Positions 9,098 through 12,500 of a DNA stretch of 12,500 bases are shown here, piece by piece. The notes beneath the pieces were generated by a model. That model had not been told where the DNA came from. It did no database searches and worked only from the letters and a program-made list of their open reading frames with translations. Every line of letters starts with the position of its first letter. Position 1 is the stretch's first letter. Location: the NCBI GenBank assembly GCA_963170055.1, contig CAUJGJ010000431.1:384701-397200 (forward strand), given 5' to 3'. This DNA is from Halisarca cf. caerulea (taxonomy: Eukaryota; Porifera; Demospongiae; Chondrillida; Halisarcidae). The position numbers and the translations under genes are program-made.

Positions 9098-9397
9098 CTA
9101 TAAGAAAGGAAGATAGAGATATTTGAGTTTCTACAGAAGCCATTTTACTTATTTTGACGTCCACAGTGCACAGCACAAGAGTCATGTCAGAGTGTATTAC
9201 CACATCCGATAACTTATGTATGGTAAAGGTGGCATTTTTGTGAGTGTGTCTCAATTCAACCCTGCTTGGCTACAGTTGGTCACTGTGTTCAGACACAACA
9301 CTGACATCAAAGAACACAACTGAGTCAGACAATGCAGAAGGAAATATTGGTCGAGTTCAGTTAGTCCATTTTACCCAACCATAACACATACACACAC
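9098..9397 (-). other. Kinase intron, 3' part
   Basis: Noncoding DNA between the minisatellite and the acceptor at 9098. The kinase segment that should join FLSENK to ISCGLLFLH (about 10-13 residues) was looked for here as a short exon. No candidate had both an acceptor and a donor in the right phase. Confidence 0.5.
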
Positions 9398-10036
9398 CAA
9401 CTACTAGCTCATACACACACCAAGCTACTAGCTCACACACACACCAAGCTACTAGCTCATACACACACCAAGCTACTAGCTCATACACACACCAAGCTAC
9501 TAGCTCACACACACACCAAGCTACTAGCTCACACACACACCAAGCTACTAGCTCACACACACACCAAGCTACTAGCTCACACACACACCAAGCTACTAGC
9601 TCACACACACACCAAGCTACTAGCTCATACACACACCAAGCTACTAGCTCATACACACACCGAGCTACTAGCTCATACACACACCAAGCTACTAGCTCAT
9701 ACACACACCAAGCTACTAGCTCATACACACACCAAGCTACTAGCTCATACACACACCAAGCTACTAGCTCATACACACACCAAGCTACTAGCTCATACAC
9801 ACACCAAGCTACTAGCTCATACACACACCAAACTACCAGCTCATACACACACCAAACTACCAGCTCATACACACACCAAACTACTAGCTCATACACACAC
9901 CAAGCTACTAGCTCACACACCCACCAAGCTACTAGCCCATACACCCACCAAGCTACTAGCCCATACACACACCAAGCTACTAGCTCATACACACACCAAG
10001 CTACTAGCTCGTACACACACCAAGCTACTAGCTCAC
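9398..10036. repeat. 24-bp minisatellite, about 26.5 units
   Basis: The unit is CAAGCTACTAGCTC(A)(C/T)ACACACAC. It begins with a 23-bp unit missing one base (9398-9420), then 25 units in exact 24-bp register (9421-10020), then a partial unit (10021-10036). Variants cluster: an early block with CTCACAC, a later block with CTCATAC, units with AAACTACC near 9831-9888, and GCCCATAC units near 9937-9984. Because 24 is a multiple of three, the minus strand stays open for 219 codons (YELVAWCV repeated). The array lies inside the kinase intron and starts within about 10 nt of its 5' splice site. Confidence 0.97.
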
Positions 10037-10043
10037 AATGTAC

Positions 10044-10298
10044 CTTTGTTCTCAGAGAGGAATTTCTCCAGTGTTTGGTGCATCAACTCCATCACCAAGA
10101 GGACGCTGTCTCCTTCGTTGAAGACGCCAATGAACTCAACGATATGGGGGCTCTTGGCCCGCTCCAGAAGATCGCATTCGTTCCTAAACTTCACTAAAAT
10201 GTCCTCCAGAACTTCTCTGCTCTCTTCGGCGCAGTCGCGGAATATTTGATGGATTCTTTTGATTGCAACTGGTCTCGTTTCTAGAGTTCCTTCGAACA
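10044..10298 (-). CDS. Protein kinase (TKL-like), N-lobe exon
   Basis: It encodes VFEGTLETRPVAIKRI, with the strand-3 lysine in VAIK (residue 43 if numbered from the MGQLFS start). An alpha-C glutamate is likely in FRNECDLL (residue 70). Then follow HIVEFIGVF, the hinge region VLLVMELMHQ and FLSENK. It ends with the donor AACAAAG/GTACATTG, leaving one nucleotide of a split codon. The upstream end is continuous with the start exon at 11477-11564 once element B is taken out: the CG at 10299-10300 is a target duplication and the valine codon spans the join. An ATG at 10314 lies inside the element's terminal repeat and is not a natural start. The segment leading into ISCGLLFLH is missing between here and the next exon. 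Confidence 0.88.
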
Positions 10299-10300
10299 CG

Positions 10301-11476
10301 CGCATGTGGGACATGTCCGTGAGCTTAGAATTTCAGCGAAGGTGTCTAATAGAAGGAATTTCACAACCTTAGCTGGCTTCACGATACAATGTCATGTGAC
10401 CAGCCCGTGACTTTGGCAAAAGATTTCGATGTAAAGATTTTAAAACAGCCCTACATGACGTTCAAAATGCCAAAGATCGACTCGCTCAAGGCCTCAAAAT
10501 TTCGCCTACGATGTATCTTAGTTTCGCGTCACCAGCTGCTTTACCTTGATACTCGTAAAGGAGAAACAGAAAGGGCTGGCGATGCAAAACTAAGCGAATC
10601 AAAAGACAACTTGTAGTTTAAACACGTCTGTAAAAGTCTGGGTTACCGCGCTTACCAGATTAGAGGTTCTTCGGGCTTCTTTCCTTCAGAAAAACATCGT
10701 CTTTAACCTTCGATGACTTTTAGTGCGCATATGAAATTGCAGCACCAAAATTCAGGAGTTTTCCGTCTTTCTCGGCGAAGTAAGACTACATATCAGCGAC
10801 GAAAAGGTACGAAATGAAAGGACTAAGTCTGAGAATACAGAAATTATGCCTCTATTCCACTTTACTAGTGATTCCTTTAGGTGACGTCACTTCAATGTAT
10901 CATGCGACAGTCATGTGACAAAATGGCTGCTAGGTAGTTCTAGGCCAGTGAAAACTTTAAGGGCTGGGAGGATGTGGCAAACCGCCGATTGGCCTACTTT
11001 TCTTCGTTTTTCGGCTGTATTATAGGATAATACAGAACTTCCATGTGGGGGATTTTGATTCATTGCCGTATTCTCAAGTTATAGGCGAAAAGGTGAGCTT
11101 ACATTGTATGAAATTGCGGTTTTCAGTGATTTTCTCTAAAACTATTAGAGATCTTCAAATCCCCCACATGGAAGTTTTAGATACTTACATAAGGAACCTG
11201 TATGCCAATATTTATGCCCCCAGCTTTGAAGCTGCACTGCCTCCCGGCCTTTTTTCATGTTTTTATATGTTTAGGGAGAATGCGTATACTTTTGTTAGAA
11301 CGAACAGAATACTTTCAAGTTTGGCATCAAACGAAAGGTAATATAGCTGTCTATACGATGATACAAGTTGCTAGAAGATAGCGCTATTTGGTCGAAAGAA
11401 ATAAAGCAAAAAAGCGAAGGTAAATTTTGTAACCGCTGAAGCCATAAAAGTGCGAATTGGACATGTCCCACATGCG
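10301..11476 (+). mobile_element. Nonautonomous TIR DNA element, copy B, inserted in the kinase glycine loop
   Basis: The ends CGCATGTGGGACATGTCC (10301-10318) and GGACATGTCCCACATGCG (11459-11476) are perfect 18-bp inverted repeats. CG lies on both outer sides (10299-10300 and 11477-11478). The length is 1176 bp, three less than copy A, which lies in the opposite orientation. Deleting the element plus one CG joins the flanking kinase codons in frame as GAYGDVFEG. Element plus one CG is 1178 bp, so retention shifts the frame and adds stops. No transposase ORF was found; the longest ORFs (10389-10616 and 11045-11341) match nothing I know. Two-base target duplications of varying sequence are unlike Tc1/mariner (TA) or Harbinger (3 bp). 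ISL2EU-type elements are recalled as making 2-bp duplications, a tentative link only. Confidence 0.88.
11036..11176. repeat. Internal inverted repeat of copy B
   Basis: AACTTCCATGTGGGGGATTT (11036-11055) and its perfect reverse complement (11157-11176) flank about 100 bp. This matches the arrangement at 7521-7655 in copy A and carries the CATGTGGG core of the outer ends. Confidence 0.95.
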
Positions 11477-11564
11477 CGTCTCCGTACGCTCCTCTCCCGA
11501 TTTCATTTCCTTTACGCAACTGATCGGGTCGAGGGGAAAAGACACGAGAAAATAGTTGGCCCAT
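11477..11564 (-). CDS. Protein kinase (TKL-like), first coding exon with myristoylation-type start
   Basis: From the ATG at 11564 it reads MGQLFSRVF, then GNEIGRGAYGD, the first half of the glycine-rich ATP-binding loop (G23-x-G25-x-x-G28). Codon 29 (Asp) is followed at once by copy B. The frame is open further up to an ATG at 11624. I prefer the MGQLFS start because Gly2 and Ser6 fit the N-myristoylation consensus, and because it places the kinase domain at about residue 20. Myristoylation would put the kinase at a membrane; that is inference. Whether the gene is functional depends on how copy B is dealt with. Confidence 0.8.
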
Positions 11565-11653
11565 TTTGGTTGGTCGGCACGCCCCTTCGATCACGTTGGA
11601 TACTCTGACGTAACTCACGTGCATGTAGCGCTGAGAGACCTAGTCCATGCAGC

Positions 11654-11680
11654 CATTGATACTCGGGTCGAGTATCAATG
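11654..11680. repeat. Perfect hairpin, 12-bp stem, upstream of the kinase start
   Basis: CATTGATACTCG (11654-11665) pairs with CGAGTATCAATG (11669-11680) around GGT. It lies about 90 bp upstream of the kinase ATG on that gene's 5' side, so it falls in its promoter or 5' UTR region. A regulatory role is not shown. Confidence 0.85.
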
Positions 11681-11768
11681 ATGCAGTCAGCTGGACCCAT
11701 GTTTCGTGTTGTAAGCCGGCGCCTGCGCATGCCTAATACGTATGGACGTGGGTCGCAGCTGGCTATAC

Positions 11769-11784
11769 TGTGTGTGTGTGTGTG

Positions 11785-11848
<64 letters not shown>
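11769..11848. repeat. (TG)n microsatellite
   Basis: About 80 bp of TG with one CA interruption near 11785. It directly abuts the reverse-transcriptase fragment. Confidence 0.97.
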
Positions 11849-11849
<1 letters not shown>

Positions 11850-11850
11850 A

Positions 11851-12500
11851 TCCATCCTTCAAGATGCCAACAGAAATCAGCGATCTTTAACTGTCGCATG
11901 GATTGACCTAGCAAATGCATATGGCAGTGTCCATCACAAGCTTACACAGTTCGCCCTTATCCACTACCATGCACCATCAGAACTGATTGCTCTTACCTCC
12001 AACTTGTATTGCAACCAGCAAGCTGTAATCACTTGTCAGCAGTGGTCAACCAACCCTGTAGACCTGAAGGTTGGTGTCTTCCAAGGGGACCCCTTTTCAG
12101 TTGCAATATTCAACACTGTCATCAACCTGCTCCTTGACCACATCAAGAGCCATTGCCCTAATACTGGTTATAGATTCTCATCTTCCAGTAAACAGCTATC
12201 TACCTTGCAGTATGCCGATGACACCTGTTTCACGGCCAGTAGTACAAAGAACTGCCAGCAAATGTTTAATGCCACAGAAGTGTGGTTGAATTGGGCTAGA
12301 ATGGAGCCCAAGGTATCCAAGTGCTGCTCACTGGCGCTACAGAGTAGACAGGCACAGAGTACCCGATTTCACAACCCAGAACTCACGCTTGGCTCAGAAA
12401 TAATCCCATTTCTCGGCGACCACTCCATCCCATTTCTTGGCATGCCTGTTGACAAGCTCCTATCCAGTACAGAACACCAGCAATCACTTTCCACCAAAGT
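11851..12500 (+). pseudogene. Non-LTR retrotransposon reverse transcriptase, 5'-truncated, runs off the window
   Basis: A stop-free frame runs from the TG repeat to the window end, about 216 codons. It begins SILQDANRNQRSLTVAWIDL, which includes RT motif A with the first catalytic Asp (11905-11907). Motif B is QGDPFSV (12082-12102). Motif C is YADD (12211-12222), followed by the VSKC block. Catalytic residues are present. The fingers region that precedes motif A is missing: coding homology stops at the TG run, so the copy is 5'-truncated, or its start was replaced by repeat expansion. RT copies RNA into DNA at a nicked target; the order of motifs fits LINE-type elements. I cannot assign the clade. 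No ATG marks a start, and the 3' end lies outside. Confidence 0.88.

Noticed and set aside
9357..10016. 219-codon minus-strand ORF with a YELVAWCV repeat, as a repeat protein
   Set aside because: The openness follows from the 24-bp minisatellite unit being a multiple of three. It lies in the kinase intron, and the unit variants look like repeat drift, not codon-level selection.
9398..10036. CRISPR-like array
   Set aside because: The 24-bp units are directly adjacent with no unique spacers, and the context is eukaryotic.
10300..10314. ATG at 10314 as a kinase start codon (MSHMRVFEG)
   Set aside because: These codons lie inside the terminal repeat of copy B, and a start here would omit half of the ATP-binding loop.
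7308..11341. Homologous ORFs in copies A (7308-7601, minus) and B (11045-11341, plus) sharing IPHMEVLD and IRNL, as a conserved element protein
   Set aside because: The alignment is nearly gapless. However, over about 60 codons compared by eye the substitutions fall mostly at first and second positions, the opposite of coding constraint, and copy A has in-frame stops just upstream. The shared peptide is simply the internal inverted repeat translated.

Overview
The window looks like an intron-rich, repeat-dense invertebrate nuclear genome. A demosponge is my best guess, by inference. There is no bacterial gene packing. Coding pieces are short exons with GT/AG boundaries, separated by microsatellites, minisatellites, hairpins and DNA transposons. 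The CATGCATG-rich noncoding DNA, a TKL-type kinase with DLG and PPE motifs, Kelch repeats and Harbinger remnants all fit a sponge, but no marker here proves it.

Layout: 44-310 (+) is a short ORF, probably a terminal exon, with AATAAA about 50 nt after its stop. 311-3617 has no recognisable gene. It holds a ~156-bp tandem repeat (1466-1971), a TG run, a ~370-bp CA microsatellite (2429-2801) and a ~226-bp tandem duplication (2984-3440). 3618-4585 (-) is a Kelch beta-propeller terminal exon with an apparent single-base frameshift near 4480. 4586-6185 is noncoding, with a degenerate TCGATTC-type array, several strong hairpins and a 48-bp palindrome. 6186-6631 (+) is a broken N-terminal remnant of a PIF/Harbinger transposase, followed by a hairpin and a 200-bp TA-flanked MITE. 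8570-11564 (-) is a protein kinase gene in at least three pieces. 11851-12500 (+) is a 5'-truncated non-LTR reverse transcriptase abutting a TG run.

The main result is a pair of diverged, full-length, inverted copies of one nonautonomous DNA element: copy A at 7219-8397 (1179 bp) and copy B at 10301-11476 (1176 bp). They share 18-bp terminal inverted repeats of the form CGCATGTGGGACATGTCC. Each is flanked by a 2-bp duplication (AA for A, CG for B). Each carries a second, internal inverted repeat that contains the same CATGTGGG core. Copy B sits inside the codons of the kinase glycine-rich loop. Removing it with one CG restores an uninterrupted G-x-G-x-x-G-x-V loop in frame. The copy sequenced here is therefore either a disrupted kinase allele or a case of a transposon acting as an intron.

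The kinase exons, copy A and the Kelch exon lie in order on the minus strand. The last kinase exon ends with a good donor in phase 0, after what may be the start of a coiled coil. A single kinase-coil-Kelch gene of about 8 kb is therefore plausible but unproven. A short kinase segment (about 10-13 residues before ISCGLLFLH) was not found.
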